A DNA stretch of 64,000 nt, taken from NCBI GenBank assembly GCA_965112965.1, contig CBCOTE010000019.1, forward strand, positions 248,001 to 312,000, in the 5' to 3' direction. Made by a program: the position numbers and the translations under genes. Of the stretch, positions 1-9,818 are shown in pieces. Within the stretch, counting starts at the first letter, position 1, and every line of letters begins with the position of its first letter. The stretch is from CBCOTE01 sp965112965 (lineage in GTDB: Bacteria; Desulfobacterota; Desulfovibrionia; Desulfovibrionales; Desulfovibrionaceae). The notes under the pieces were generated by a model. It did no database searches and was not told where the DNA came from. It saw only the letters and a program-made list of their open reading frames with translations.

Positions 1-2080
1 CGACTGCGTAGCTAGGACCAACTATGCATTATAGCAAAGTTATTGTTTTGAGACGGGCTGGACGATATTCTCGATGAACACCCAGTCGCTATAGTAGAGC
101 GTGCCGGTTTATCTTTGTAGTTGGCAGTGGGTATTATATTTCTGGGACTAGCAGATTGTATTGAATGGGCCCGTTCGTTTTAGTCGTCGGCTATAGCGAT
201 CCCCTAGGTCCTTTTGTTGGTTGTTATAGGCATGAGCCTGGGTGCTCATACTCACCCAGCTGCCTCCGTAGCGATATGAAAGAGGTGACTAAATTGTTTG
301 AGGCCTATAGCAGGATGGCTCAGCATATGGCCGTAGCTTACACGAACTTAAAGTAGCAAGACGGGTTATTTATAATTTGCTAATGCCAGTCTAGAGTAGG
401 AACTAGCTCGATTTGATCTGACAACAGGAGTATACCACCGTTGAGCATATCCGTAATCTGGCCGGAAGGCGTGACCTCCGGATATATTCAATCACTATTT
501 TACTGAGTTCAACGAATTTAAGCTTTGGTTCTTCTTCATGTCTCTCATAAGCTTTATATTCCAGTTGACCTTAGCAGCTGGATTTAGTAAAAAAACATAG
601 CCTAAAAATCGCTATTATTTCTTTTTATAGAAGGATATTGGCAAGCTGATGAAGTTCAGTTTTCGACTTGTGCAACCTGGTATTGTGGTGACCTATGGAG
701 TTGTTGACTAGGGCGATCAATAATTTTCTAGATTTTTTTAAGTTTGAGTACGGTTGGCCTCACTCGGAACAATCGTCCGCTGGTCTTGTCGCCGGCTGTG
801 ATCTATTACCTTAGAGTCGTGCATGGTATACGCCAGACTACTGACTGTTGGATTTCAAAATAAATGTGCCTCGAGGAACCAGTGCTGTTGTTGATGATTT
901 CGATCGGGCTATAACGCGTGCTGCTAAGTCTTATTAATTAATGCAGTTAATTTTATACTATATGACAGGTTATGACTCAAGAGTTGTGTTGCGGCCAGGT
1001 TTCGATATGGGTCGTCCAACACGAGCCAGGACATTTTTCTGATCAGACCCAGAATACATTTTCGACCACTTTTGTTAAAGGTTCCATATCGTTCGTGCTA
1101 TCAACTGGTCTAGCTATGTCAGGAAATTTACCTGTGCCAAGCGTCGTATAATGTAGGAAGGGTTGGCGTGAAGAGATATTACGAGAAACTGCAGTTCAAC
1201 ATATTGGAGCTGCAGAACTTTAATAACTTATAACTGATGCATATTTTTTAGTAGTCGTCTGGGTGCGAAAAAAAGTTAGCACTAGTGAATGTTATGCATA
1301 TCATAGCCTTAGTGTTTATCAACAGCGATTAATCTAGACTGCACTAACAACCATCAGGTGTGGTTGGAATACCTGACATCTGCGGGTCTGTAGCTCATGT
1401 GGCACAATGTGGCGAGGACATTGCTATGCGCTTTAAACATTAGATTATGGATCGGGGGGGTATGGTGTCGACTATCGTTGCTGGCCGCTTAAGCTAAGTC
1501 CTGGGAATATACCTCTTGCGGATAGTTTTTTATAGACGGCTCCATAAGCAGTTGTTGGTCATGATTATCGGCGGAGCAATTATATTTTTTTGTCTTGGCA
1601 AAAGTCTTCTAGATTTATAATAAATTATTTCAGCTTCATAAGGAAATATTTGTCCCCGTCTTGACGTGTAGGTTGAATGTTGTGAAGTACAATCTGGTCA
1701 ACGCCTTCCGTATGGCCCCTTATTGCGCATAAAATGGTTTTCCTCAGGAACTTGAGACTAGAGATAGCTGCCAATTGGTCAAAATTGTTTTTCAGGTGTT
1801 ATCGTACGTGGTAACATTAGCGATCATTAAATACTGTAATTGTTCCTACTGATAAAAAATAATACAAAGTCAACATCTTGGCTACTGAATGCTCTTTAAG
1901 GATGGAAAAGGTGAACGCTATAGGGAGAAAAGTAAGGGTTTATTTTTTTACAAGAAAGTTCCTTAAGTATATTCTGATTTTCTTAAAAATTATTTCGTTT
2001 TGCGTTACGACGGCCAAGCAGAACCACGTGACGGAAGGATCGGTAGGCTGACTTCACAGCGAAATAAAAGTTGTTCCCGT
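1..2080. other. gene-free AT-rich stretch
   Basis: No open frame here has a recognisable motif, a sensible ribosome binding site or a gene-like composition. Stops are dense in all frames and T/A homopolymers are common. The + strand is rich in G and T, like all intergenic DNA left of about 34 kb. It is probably old, fully eroded gene sequence; nothing specific can be named. Confidence 0.6.
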
Positions 2081-2569
2081 TCATAGCACTGTCAGCAATT
2101 TATTTAAGGCTGTAATCACGGTGGTAGCGCGTACAGTGTGCCTATCGCCTGGGAATTGGAAGCATTCGGCATAAGAGAATGGGCCTGCCGACCAGGCGAT
2201 CCACACGGTGCCTATTGGTTTTTCTGGAGTGCCACCGGTAGGTCCGGCCACGCCTGATATGGCCAGGCTCGTCTCTACGTTAAGGTGAGTTCGGGCGCCT
2301 GCAGCCATGGCTAGCACGACAGGTTCGCTTACAGCACCGGCCTTGGCTAGTAGGGCTTCGGATACACCGAGTAAGGAAGTTTTGAGTGCGTTGGTGTAGG
2401 CTACCATTCCTCCTACGAACCAGGCTGAACTGCCGGAGGCTGCGGTAAGCGCACCAGCGACGAGGCCGCCAGTGCAGGATTCAGCTGTACCCAACCGCCA
2501 ACCTCGCTGTAGGAGCAGACTCCCTAGTATTTTTACCTGATCAATGAGCTCTGATGCAAAGGTGATCAT
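2081..2569 (-). CDS. pncC: nicotinamide-nucleotide amidohydrolase (PncC / CinA C-terminal family)
   Basis: PncC-family enzymes deamidate nicotinamide mononucleotide to nicotinate mononucleotide, recycling the pyridine ring for NAD synthesis in the cytoplasm. The 162-residue product is the full length of the stand-alone family and lacks the N-terminal MoCF-like domain of long CinA proteins. It carries the signature TAESCTGGL (residues 28-36, with the expected nucleophile Ser31), the VAYTNALK block (Tyr58, Lys63) and SGVAGPTGGT followed by KPIGTVWIA (residues 105-125). The start is the first in-frame ATG; the ribosome binding site is weak. It stands alone between gene-free stretches. Composition is ordinary and no key residue is missing, so it looks functional. 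Family assignment is firm; the exact activity is inferred from the family. Confidence 0.93.
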   Translation of the reverse strand: MITFASELIDQVKILGSLLLQRGWRLGTAESCTGGLVAGALTAASGSSAWFVGGMVAYTNALKTSLLGVSEALLAKAGAVSEPVVLAMAAGARTHLNVETSLAISGVAGPTGGTPEKPIGTVWIAWSAGPFSYAECFQFPGDRHTVRATTVITALNKLLTVL

Positions 2570-3581
2570 CAGACCGCTTTATCCGGTGGCCCGTACGGGC
2601 CTAATAGTCTACGCATTTGGGTCAGTTGAAGTCATAGTTTTCTGTTTTATAGTTGGTGGAGATTCGGTTTTAAAGTTTAGTTTGGTCTTGGAGTAGCCTA
2701 TAGACTTGTGGTGACTCACGTTGTAATCCGATTACCACCTTCATGTTATCTTTCGGGGATACGGGCATTGTCGTATACGATGCGGTCGTCATTTTCTACT
2801 TTTAGGATCTGTTAGTTTCGAGCATAGCACTATGTTAGCAGATCAGTTAATGTGATGATGTTCAGCCATATAAATATAATCTATGTCGAGTAATCTATTA
2901 TTCATTGTGTCATACAATTTTTGACAACGTTGGTACAATAAGAGTTGGTAGAATATTTCAGGGTTAGTTTTTCTACCCGCATATGTACCATTGTTTTCAC
3001 TGCGATTTCCATCTGAGCCATTGGCTTGTATGCGCTCTCATTAGGTGAGGTGCGCTGGCCTTTAATATAGCTGTTCTTTTTTTTGAGCTAACGAATAAAT
3101 TTTTATTAGAAGTTTTATAATATACTTTGATGCTTAGAGATTTTTTTTAGATTTGTACTGGGCAATATAGCTATTATAGCGATATCCAGAAGTATTCTAA
3201 TTTCATAGCGACACTAAAATAAAACATAAATAACATTATCTTAGTATTCCTCCAGCTCTTTAGATTCCAGAATATTTAACGTCAGGCGCTGAGGAATAAT
3301 GATGTAGACAATATATAATCGATTTATTATATATTCATTATAAGTATTTTAGCAGAAAATGCCAAGATAAAAATATGTAGTAACTTTTTAAGATTCTATG
3401 CTCGCTGCCAATTCAACGTTACGTCGGATTGACTTTTAGCGGGGCAAGGCATTATAGAATTATAGCGACATGGTTGTTGTCATATCTGCTGCCTAGTTTG
3501 TCGTAGACTCGGCTTTGGGTTATCTTTTCCATAACGGCATATTCGTCCAATATATTTTATCGTTCACAAAGGATCAATGTC
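2570..3581. other. gene-free intergenic stretch
   Basis: About 1 kb between pncC and the next gene, AT-rich with many short T runs. No gene, RNA or repeat is supported. The last 15 bases hold the ribosome binding site AAAGGA (3568-3573) of the following gene. Confidence 0.55.
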
Positions 3582-4964
3582 ATGAATATTTTCTACCTCA
3601 TGCATATTGGTAGAAAACCGTCCCTTTCTTCAGTCCAGGCTGCCATTGAGCGCGAAAAGGACGCTTTGGACGCCAGCTTTCGTTATTGTGAATCTCGTTT
3701 CGAAGCCGTCCAGGTTCTTGGTGAAAAAATGACTCAATCAAATCCTTCGGCCATGGACGATACCTTTTTACTTGTGGAACGTTTGACTCTGGACTTGGCT
3801 CGTCTCACCGCCAATCTTAATCGGCAGCCTGCCCCCGATTCTATTGCTGACGTCGTTCAGGATATTGCTACTCTGTCTAATCCCAAACTTATCCGAGCCT
3901 TCGGTGAACTTTCTACTACTTTGGCTAATTGGACCGAATTTAAGGGCAAGGAAGGCGCCCTGGAACGTCGTCTGATGACTCTTTTTGACGACTTATTCAT
4001 AGAGCTCGAAGCTATCTACCGCGCACTCAAGCGCAGCCAGTTCGATACTCCTTTGGAGGCCTGGCGCCGTCGTGTGCCTGTTCAGATTAGTCTTGCCATC
4101 GCCTTAGGCCTGCTTGCGGTCATAGCTATCTCTGCCAGTCTATTTTGGGCCAGCATGCTTCCTAAGCTCACCACCGTTACCTTGTTGGATAACACTATCC
4201 TTAAGATTAACAGCAAGATTTATGCTATTACGGATAAGCTTAGTGGACAACTCGATACCATCGACGTTAACGGCGATAGCTTATATTTTTCTGGCTGGGC
4301 CGGCGACCCGGCCGGAGGTCGTGTAGCTAAATACGTCGTCGCCTTCATGGGCAACGTCCCCATCGGCATTGATGCACCGGCTATCGAACGCCCTGGTGTG
4401 GCCAAGGAGATTTCCCCTAAACTTCTCAATTCTGGCTTCAGGTTTTGTGGTACCATTACGGATGAAGCTGCTAAAAGTAATTACTTGTTACGTACTTACG
4501 CTGTCTATGATGATGGCGGTGCCAGTGAGCTCAACTACAACGTTGGGCTTCCTTATCGGCCTAATCTAGCAACAATCGTCCTAAAGCCCGACGGCAACCT
4601 CACTGTCAATGGTAAGAATTTTCTCAAGATAAACAAGAAAGCTGGTTCTCTGGACACCATTACTTCCGAAGGTTTAGGAACTGTTTTTAGCGGATGGGCC
4701 GGAGATGTCCTAACCGGTCAACCGGCTGACTATGTTATTGTCTTTGTTGACGGCAAACCTGTCGCAATTGGATCGCCTTGCTTGAATCGTTTGGATATTG
4801 TGCAGATCGTTAATCCAAAACTCACTCACGCAGGCTATCAACTTGTTAGCTCTACTTTGATTTCATCCACTGCTGATGTTCGTGTTTTTGCTCTTATCGG
4901 TTCCTCTGCTATCGAACTTGACTACGCCCCGTCCTTACTTTGTCGTTTTATAGGTGGCATGTGA
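3582..4964 (+). CDS. single-span membrane protein with two SGWAGD beta modules
   Basis: Function not recognised. Residues 1-165 are hydrophilic and probably helical, and end in an Arg-rich stretch (WRRR, 161-164). One membrane segment follows at about 167-191. The rest, presumably outside the cytoplasm, holds two homologous modules (about 210-318 and 350-448). Each runs: a short Lys-Ile strand, a Leu-Asp-Thr-Ile segment, SGWAGD (237-242 and 370-375), a V-x-F-x-x-G strand, a Pro-rich turn and a conserved Asn/Ser-Pro-Lys-Leu near the end. The layout resembles small beta modules found on cell-surface polysaccharide enzymes, but that is a general impression. The start is supported by AAAGGA 8 bases upstream. 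Codon choice is normal and the frame is intact over 460 codons amid decayed DNA, which argues for selection. It is a single-gene unit. Confidence 0.8.
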   Translation: MNIFYLMHIGRKPSLSSVQAAIEREKDALDASFRYCESRFEAVQVLGEKMTQSNPSAMDDTFLLVERLTLDLARLTANLNRQPAPDSIADVVQDIATLSNPKLIRAFGELSTTLANWTEFKGKEGALERRLMTLFDDLFIELEAIYRALKRSQFDTPLEAWRRRVPVQISLAIALGLLAVIAISASLFWASMLPKLTTVTLLDNTILKINSKIYAITDKLSGQLDTIDVNGDSLYFSGWAGDPAGGRVAKYVVAFMGNVPIGIDAPAIERPGVAKEISPKLLNSGFRFCGTITDEAAKSNYLLRTYAVYDDGGASELNYNVGLPYRPNLATIVLKPDGNLTVNGKNFLKINKKAGSLDTITSEGLGTVFSGWAGDVLTGQPADYVIVFVDGKPVAIGSPCLNRLDIVQIVNPKLTHAGYQLVSSTLISSTADVRVFALIGSSAIELDYAPSLLCRFIGGM

Positions 4965-5634
4965 GGGAAGTAGTTTATTTTTTTGGAGGTCGGACGAGAC
5001 ACGTATCCATACATATACATTATTTTGACGGTCTAAGTTGAGCCCGCTATGTTAGTGGTCTCTGCTTTGACCATTTAAGCGCACGACTTTTTTAAAGGGA
5101 TGATTTTACGGTGAAAGATAAAGGAATCTTTTAAAAAATCTCATATGCATAACGTTAGAGGTTTTTGTCAGCTATGTTGCAGTAGTGTTTATCGACTTTG
5201 GCGTATTTTTTTAATAGTTTTAGCATCAATTATATAGATGTCGCCGAGAAATAAAATTTGTTATCATTGGTGATAGGCTAAGAGCAGTATTTTATTTAGT
5301 CTATTTTTTTGGCTGATTATAGATGTTTTTTTGTCAGTCGATAGTAAAATAAATCTTACAGTTGCTTGAGCAAGGCGTCCATGTCATAATATTAGATGCT
5401 AAGTAAGATAGACGTTTAATAAGTTAGTATGGAATAACGAGGCATCCTAGATAGGTTAGTTTTTTTTAATTATTTAACTTTTTTGACTTTTGTTTTTGAT
5501 TGTAGTAAAATTATAGTACGTGTAGCCGGAATGTCGGCCTGAGTTATGGTTTTGCGTCATTTAGTATAGTGGGAGGGCCAGGGTTCAGGCGGTGGTTATT
5601 CCCCTTACAGTGACGATTCTTAAAGGAGGAAGAA
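4965..5634. other. gap upstream of porD; no gamma subunit gene
   Basis: Gene-free AT-rich DNA where a gamma subunit gene of the oxidoreductase might be expected. I read all frames and saw no gamma-subunit motif such as GRGGQG. The end contains the strong ribosome binding site AAAGGAGG (5622-5629) of porD. No clear promoter is visible. Confidence 0.5.
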
Positions 5635-5925
5635 ATGTCCAAACAAGCATTAATGGCCTGGCAAGATCTAGAGTTGGGTGCGGCGATCAAAGCTCCGGGT
5701 AACGCAGCCAATCTCAAGACCGGCAGCTGGCGCTCTATGGCGCCTAAGCTGGACGAGAATAAATGCAACAAGTGTACCTTGTGCATGATCTTTTGTCCAG
5801 AATTCTGTATCTCTAAGCATGAGGATGGATTCTTCCGTTCGGACTTCGATTACTGCAAAGGTTGTGGTATTTGTGCAAATGAATGCCCCAAGGATGCTAT
5901 TGTCATGAGAATGGAGGAAAAATAG
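5635..5925 (+). CDS. porD: 2-oxoacid:ferredoxin oxidoreductase, delta (ferredoxin) subunit
   Basis: Small ferredoxin-type subunit that passes electrons from the thiamine-diphosphate centre of pyruvate (or a related 2-oxoacid) oxidoreductase to external ferredoxin. Two 4Fe-4S motifs are complete: Cys44-x2-Cys47-x2-Cys50-x3-Cys54-Pro and Cys74-x2-Cys77-x2-Cys80-x3-Cys84-Pro. The N-terminal 40 residues, with Pro-Gly-Asn and Lys-Thr-Gly-x-Trp-Arg, are typical of PorD/VorD rather than free ferredoxins. The 96-residue length is normal. A very strong ribosome binding site (AAAGGAGG) lies 5 bases before ATG. It is the first gene of a porD-porA-porB operon; its stop TAG overlaps the GTG start of porA by one base (TAGTG), implying translational coupling. 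Confidence 0.93.
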   Translation: MSKQALMAWQDLELGAAIKAPGNAANLKTGSWRSMAPKLDENKCNKCTLCMIFCPEFCISKHEDGFFRSDFDYCKGCGICANECPKDAIVMRMEEK

Positions 5926-7100
5926 TGGGCAAACGGATTGGTATTGAAGTTTCCTTGGCCGTGGCCAATGCGGTCAAGATGGCTAAAGTCGAGGTCATTG
6001 CAGCCTATCCTATTACACCGCAAACTCATATAGTGGAAGAATTGTCTACATTTGTTGCTAATGGCGAGCTAGATGCAGCCTTCATCTTGGTAGAATCAGA
6101 ACATTCAGCTATGAGCGCTGTTGTGGGATCCTCGGCTGTTGGTGCACGGACTTACACCGCCACCAGCTCTCAAGGGCTAGCACATATGCATGAGATTTTA
6201 TTTATCGCCTCAGGTATGCGCCTGCCTATTGTTATGACTATTGCTAATAGGGCTTTATCAGCTCCCATAAGCATTTGGAATGATCATAGCGATATAATGA
6301 GTGAACGCGATGCAGGATGGATTCAGCTTTTTGCTGAGAACGGGCAGGAGGCCTTCGACTTGTCGATATTGGCTTTTAAGATTGCTGAGGATAAACGTGT
6401 ACTCCTTCCCATTGGAGTAAACGTGGACGGTTTTATCCTCACTCATATGATCGAGCCCATTATTTTTCCTGATCAGGCCGAGATAGACGCCTTTTTGCCG
6501 GCATATACGCCTCAGCTCAAGCTCGACACAGCTGATCCTGTGACCATGGGTCCGGTGGGAGTGCCCGAGGTGTATCTGGAGGCGTGTATGCAGTGCGAGC
6601 AGGTCCTATTGCATGCGAAATCCGTGGTTAATGAAGTATTGTATGACTGGGGTAAAACCTTTGGTCGTCATTATCGGTTGGTCGAGACCAATGGTAAGCC
6701 CGGGGCAGAAACTATGTTTGTGACCATGGGCTCCCAGGGGGAGACCACTATGACCGCGGTGGAAAGGCTTATTGCTGCTGACAAAGATGTAGGTCAAGTG
6801 CGTCTCCGGCTCTGGCGGCCCTTTCCTGGTGAGGAGTTTAAGGCAGCCTGCAAAGATGCTAAGCGGCTTATTGTCATCGATCGGGCTATGCCGTCGGGCG
6901 CGGTGCGTGGGCCGGTGGCTAGTGAGATTGCCAGTTTGTTCTATAACCAATTAGGCGCACTGGAGATTGTGAATATCATCGTGGGAATCGGTGGCCGTGA
7001 TGTGACGGTGCAGGAGTTCGTAGAGATGTACGAACTTACGCAGGCCGGTAAAATTACTGAAACTTATTGCATCTGGGGAGTGATGAGCAATGCTGAGTGA
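5925..7100 (+). CDS. porA: 2-oxoacid (probably pyruvate):ferredoxin oxidoreductase, alpha subunit
   Basis: Alpha subunit of the archaeal-type four-part pyruvate:ferredoxin oxidoreductase, carrying the thiamine-pyrimidine domain. It helps oxidise pyruvate and CoA to acetyl-CoA, CO2 and reduced ferredoxin. AAYPITPQTH, VESEHSAMSAVVG, TATSSQGLAHMHE and NRALSAPISIWNDHSD follow PorA closely; the C-terminal half has VTMGSQGET, RPFPGEE and VGIGGRDVT. The frame is open upstream from 5883, but the likely start is the GTG at 5925, because GGAGG sits 7 bases before it and this start overlaps the porD stop by one base. That gives 391 residues, the usual length. The NRALSAPISIWNDHSD block favours pyruvate over 2-ketoglutarate or branched oxoacids, though substrate is inferred. 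Confidence 0.93.
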   Translation: MGKRIGIEVSLAVANAVKMAKVEVIAAYPITPQTHIVEELSTFVANGELDAAFILVESEHSAMSAVVGSSAVGARTYTATSSQGLAHMHEILFIASGMRLPIVMTIANRALSAPISIWNDHSDIMSERDAGWIQLFAENGQEAFDLSILAFKIAEDKRVLLPIGVNVDGFILTHMIEPIIFPDQAEIDAFLPAYTPQLKLDTADPVTMGPVGVPEVYLEACMQCEQVLLHAKSVVNEVLYDWGKTFGRHYRLVETNGKPGAETMFVTMGSQGETTMTAVERLIAADKDVGQVRLRLWRPFPGEEFKAACKDAKRLIVIDRAMPSGAVRGPVASEIASLFYNQLGALEIVNIIVGIGGRDVTVQEFVEMYELTQAGKITETYCIWGVMSNAE

Positions 7101-8049
7101 AGTAGACCTCACCGGTTACCAGAAGATATCGGCCATGAACATTCCCACAGAGAAGTTCATCTCCTCGGGTCATCGGGCCTGTCAGGGTTGCGGCGAGGCG
7201 TTAGCCATGGGTATGGTGATGAAGGTGGCGGGGAAGAATACTATTGTAGTTAATGCTACTGGCTGCATGGAGATCGTTACATCATCCTTCCCACAGACCG
7301 CCTGGCTGACACCATGGATTCATGTGGCCTTTGAGAATGCAGCTGCGGTTGGTTCAGGTATATGTGTTGCCTTAGATGTTCTGGAACGTCATGGAAAGCT
7401 CAATAGTAAAAAGCCTAAGGTAATTATTTTTGGCGGCGATGGCGCTACGGCTGACATTGGCATTGGTTCGTTGTCCGGCGCACTGGAGAGGGGGCATGAT
7501 TTTGTCTATGTCTGTTTGGATAATGAGGCCTACATGAATACGGGCGTTCAACGTTCTAGCTCTACACCATATGGCGCTACGACTACCACTTCGCCTAACA
7601 GTTTATATTCCATAGGTCAAACTACTTGGAAAAAGAACATGCCAGCCATCGCAATAGCGCATAGAGTGCCTTATGTGGCTACGGCTTCACCAGCTTTTCA
7701 TCTGGATCTGATGAATAAGGTGCATAAGGCGTTCTGTATTAATGGCCCGGCCTACCTGCACCTCTACGCCGTGTGTCCTACGGGCTGGGGTATTAAAAGC
7801 GAGCAAGGTATTAAGTTAGCTAGGTTAGCGGTAAACTCACTTATGTTTCCGCTATATGAGGTGGTGGGTGGACGATATACTATCTCCAAAAGGATCTCTA
7901 AGCCCGTACCGGTGCTGGAATACCTAAAGTTGCAGCGTCGTTTTCGTCATCTGACAGAGGTCGATGCGGCTTATATTCAGGAACGAGTGAGCTTAGAGTA
8001 TGCGTGGTTGCAGACTATGGAGGTCGCTACTAGCCCGAAGACGAAATAA
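7090..8049 (+). CDS. porB: 2-oxoacid (probably pyruvate):ferredoxin oxidoreductase, beta subunit
   Basis: Beta subunit that binds thiamine diphosphate and the proximal 4Fe-4S cluster. Cluster ligands expected for the family are present: CQGCG (Cys31, Cys34), Cys59 in NATGCMEI and Cys229 in AVCPTGW. The cofactor-binding stretch is GGDGATADIGIG (115-126) followed by DNEAYMNTG (144-152). Length 319 is typical. The start overlaps the end of porA by 11 bases, with GGGGAG about 9 bases upstream. It closes the porDAB operon; a strong hairpin terminator follows 46 bases later. No gamma subunit follows either, so the enzyme is either three-part here or gets its gamma subunit from elsewhere. Confidence 0.94.
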   Translation: MLSEVDLTGYQKISAMNIPTEKFISSGHRACQGCGEALAMGMVMKVAGKNTIVVNATGCMEIVTSSFPQTAWLTPWIHVAFENAAAVGSGICVALDVLERHGKLNSKKPKVIIFGGDGATADIGIGSLSGALERGHDFVYVCLDNEAYMNTGVQRSSSTPYGATTTTSPNSLYSIGQTTWKKNMPAIAIAHRVPYVATASPAFHLDLMNKVHKAFCINGPAYLHLYAVCPTGWGIKSEQGIKLARLAVNSLMFPLYEVVGGRYTISKRISKPVPVLEYLKLQRRFRHLTEVDAAYIQERVSLEYAWLQTMEVATSPKTK

Positions 8050-8095
8050 GTTCCAGTCGTAACGTAAACGTGGCAGAAGTTTAAAATATATGCCT

Positions 8096-8137
8096 ACAAT
8101 AAAAAAAACGGATCTTTTAGTCCGTTTTTTTTATTGT
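8096..8137 (+). terminator. strong bidirectional Rho-independent terminator after porB
   Basis: A perfect inverted repeat: 17-base arms at 8096-8112 and 8121-8137 around an 8-base loop. The inner five pairs are ACGGA/TCCGT and the outer part is an A8/T8 run. The T run serves as the release tract on the + strand and the A run does the same on the - strand. It sits 46 bases after porB. No - strand gene ends here, so the reverse use, if any, is a relic. Confidence 0.9.
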
Positions 8138-9818
8138 GGTTTACAGAGATGTGCACGAAATGCATGATGGTGATGCTATGGGTGGGGTGGATAGGTGTGG
8201 TGGTGCGGAATAGTTTTTTGATAGCGGTGGTTTTTTAACCCGTTTGCTGCTAGATTTAGCAATGCTGATCGGGAGGGAGCCAGCGGTGTGTCGTGGTCTA
8301 TATGGCTAATGGCCTGTTGACGATCTGGGAGTAAGTGCAACACAGTGATTTACCAGAGAGCACTTCTAGAATTTCAGGATCATCGCTAACCTTTAAGACC
8401 GTCTATTGCACTTAGATAGTATAGTTACGACATAGAGGATGGGCACTTTATGCTAATATGGCTATTAAGACTAATTTAGCATAGTGGGCGATGACTTCAA
8501 GATCAAATACATAGTAAGCTGGGGAATAGTAGTAGACTGTTGTTCTTTAATGCAATAAATTTGGTATCTGGCTAATCTTCAAGGAATTATGGCTATAATC
8601 AGGGACCAAACAGCTGGTACAAGCGCGTCAGGCCCATCGACTAGTTGTTGGCGTGTAGTCTCGACTGGAGAGTCTTATTATAGCTCCTTTATATAATTCT
8701 GTAGTCTATCTCTGGGCAGGCCGGCAAGTGAAGTGTTTATGATTTTTTGAAATTGGGCGTTAACCCGACAAGAGTTGATTACGACTCTGATGTACAAAAA
8801 AATATGTATATCGCTTGTAATTAAAACTAATTACTGCAGAAGATAATGGGAAGGGAAAAGCATAAAAATAAGGATTTAGATGTTTTTTAATAACCTGATA
8901 TAATTGTCGTTTCATCACGGATAAGTTACTGATGACAGTCTGTTAGAAGATAACTAAGCCTATCCCGTCATATTAGCAACTATAGCATGGCGCGAGTTGA
9001 TGATAATTTATCCACAGTTGGGTATCATTACTGTGTTTTTTGTATTAGTCTAGGCGCAGCTTTTTTTATAGATAATTTTAAAATAGAGGCAAATACGCGG
9101 CTAAAGAATTTATATTATAGGCAAAGCTATTAAATTTAGCTCTTAGGTATACTCTAGAAAAAATAATTATGTGCTACAACATGTTGCGTAACCGTAATGT
9201 ATCACACAAACGGAGATGAATAGACACCTGCCAGACTGATAAATTTTTAGATGTGTGGTTTGTCGCAGGCGGCTAAAGCCAGACCAACTTTATATTCTAA
9301 TATATCTATGATTTTGAAGAAATTATCTTTTGTTTCTAGCTAATGCGAGGCGTTGACGTTTTGTTTGGGTATTTTTTTGTCTCTAACAGTTGAGTCTTAT
9401 AGGGTCACAGCGAGTATTAAGATATTGGTCAGCGGTATTGGATAATTTTTTTATATATTATGCGCCACAGCGACATTGACTAAAAAAATATAGTGCTGTA
9501 GTTGATCCAGCGACAGAGGACAGTGAGCTCCATCCCCTATGCAAGGACTATGCCTCGCTACATACAAAAAAATCTGTTGTATTTTTCTGGGTTCAGTTGC
9601 ATTTATCTGGCCGGCTATTATGGCTGCATACAGTAGACTGGACGGCGTTGGACGTCGTGATTCGGCCATACAGAGATAAAGATGGAGCCGGGTCGGGTGT
9701 TGATGGATGATATCGATATGGTGGAAAATATAAATCTAAGGCTAAATACCAAGGTTGTAGTCCAGCAAGAGGCTGCAACTGAGTCGAGGTTTTTTTACCT
9801 GACGGCATAACCTGTCTA
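8138..9818. other. gene-free stretch
   Basis: About 1.7 kb of G/T-rich DNA with no supported gene. One perfect DnaA-box-like TTATCCACA is present at 9008-9016 but is isolated. From about 9590 GC content rises toward the ThiF-like pseudogene, so the last 200 bases may belong to that or a neighbouring dead gene. Confidence 0.5.

Noticed and set aside
165..356. 63-codon open frame
   Set aside because: No motif, no ribosome binding site and composition like the surrounding decayed DNA.
8096..8137. Hairpin as an attachment site or transposon end
   Set aside because: It has the classic layout of an intrinsic terminator, sits right after porB, and has no partner copy or target-site duplication.
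9008..9016. TTATCCACA DnaA box as evidence of an origin
   Set aside because: It is isolated, no cluster or AT-rich unwinding block with further boxes is seen, and the strand composition does not switch here.
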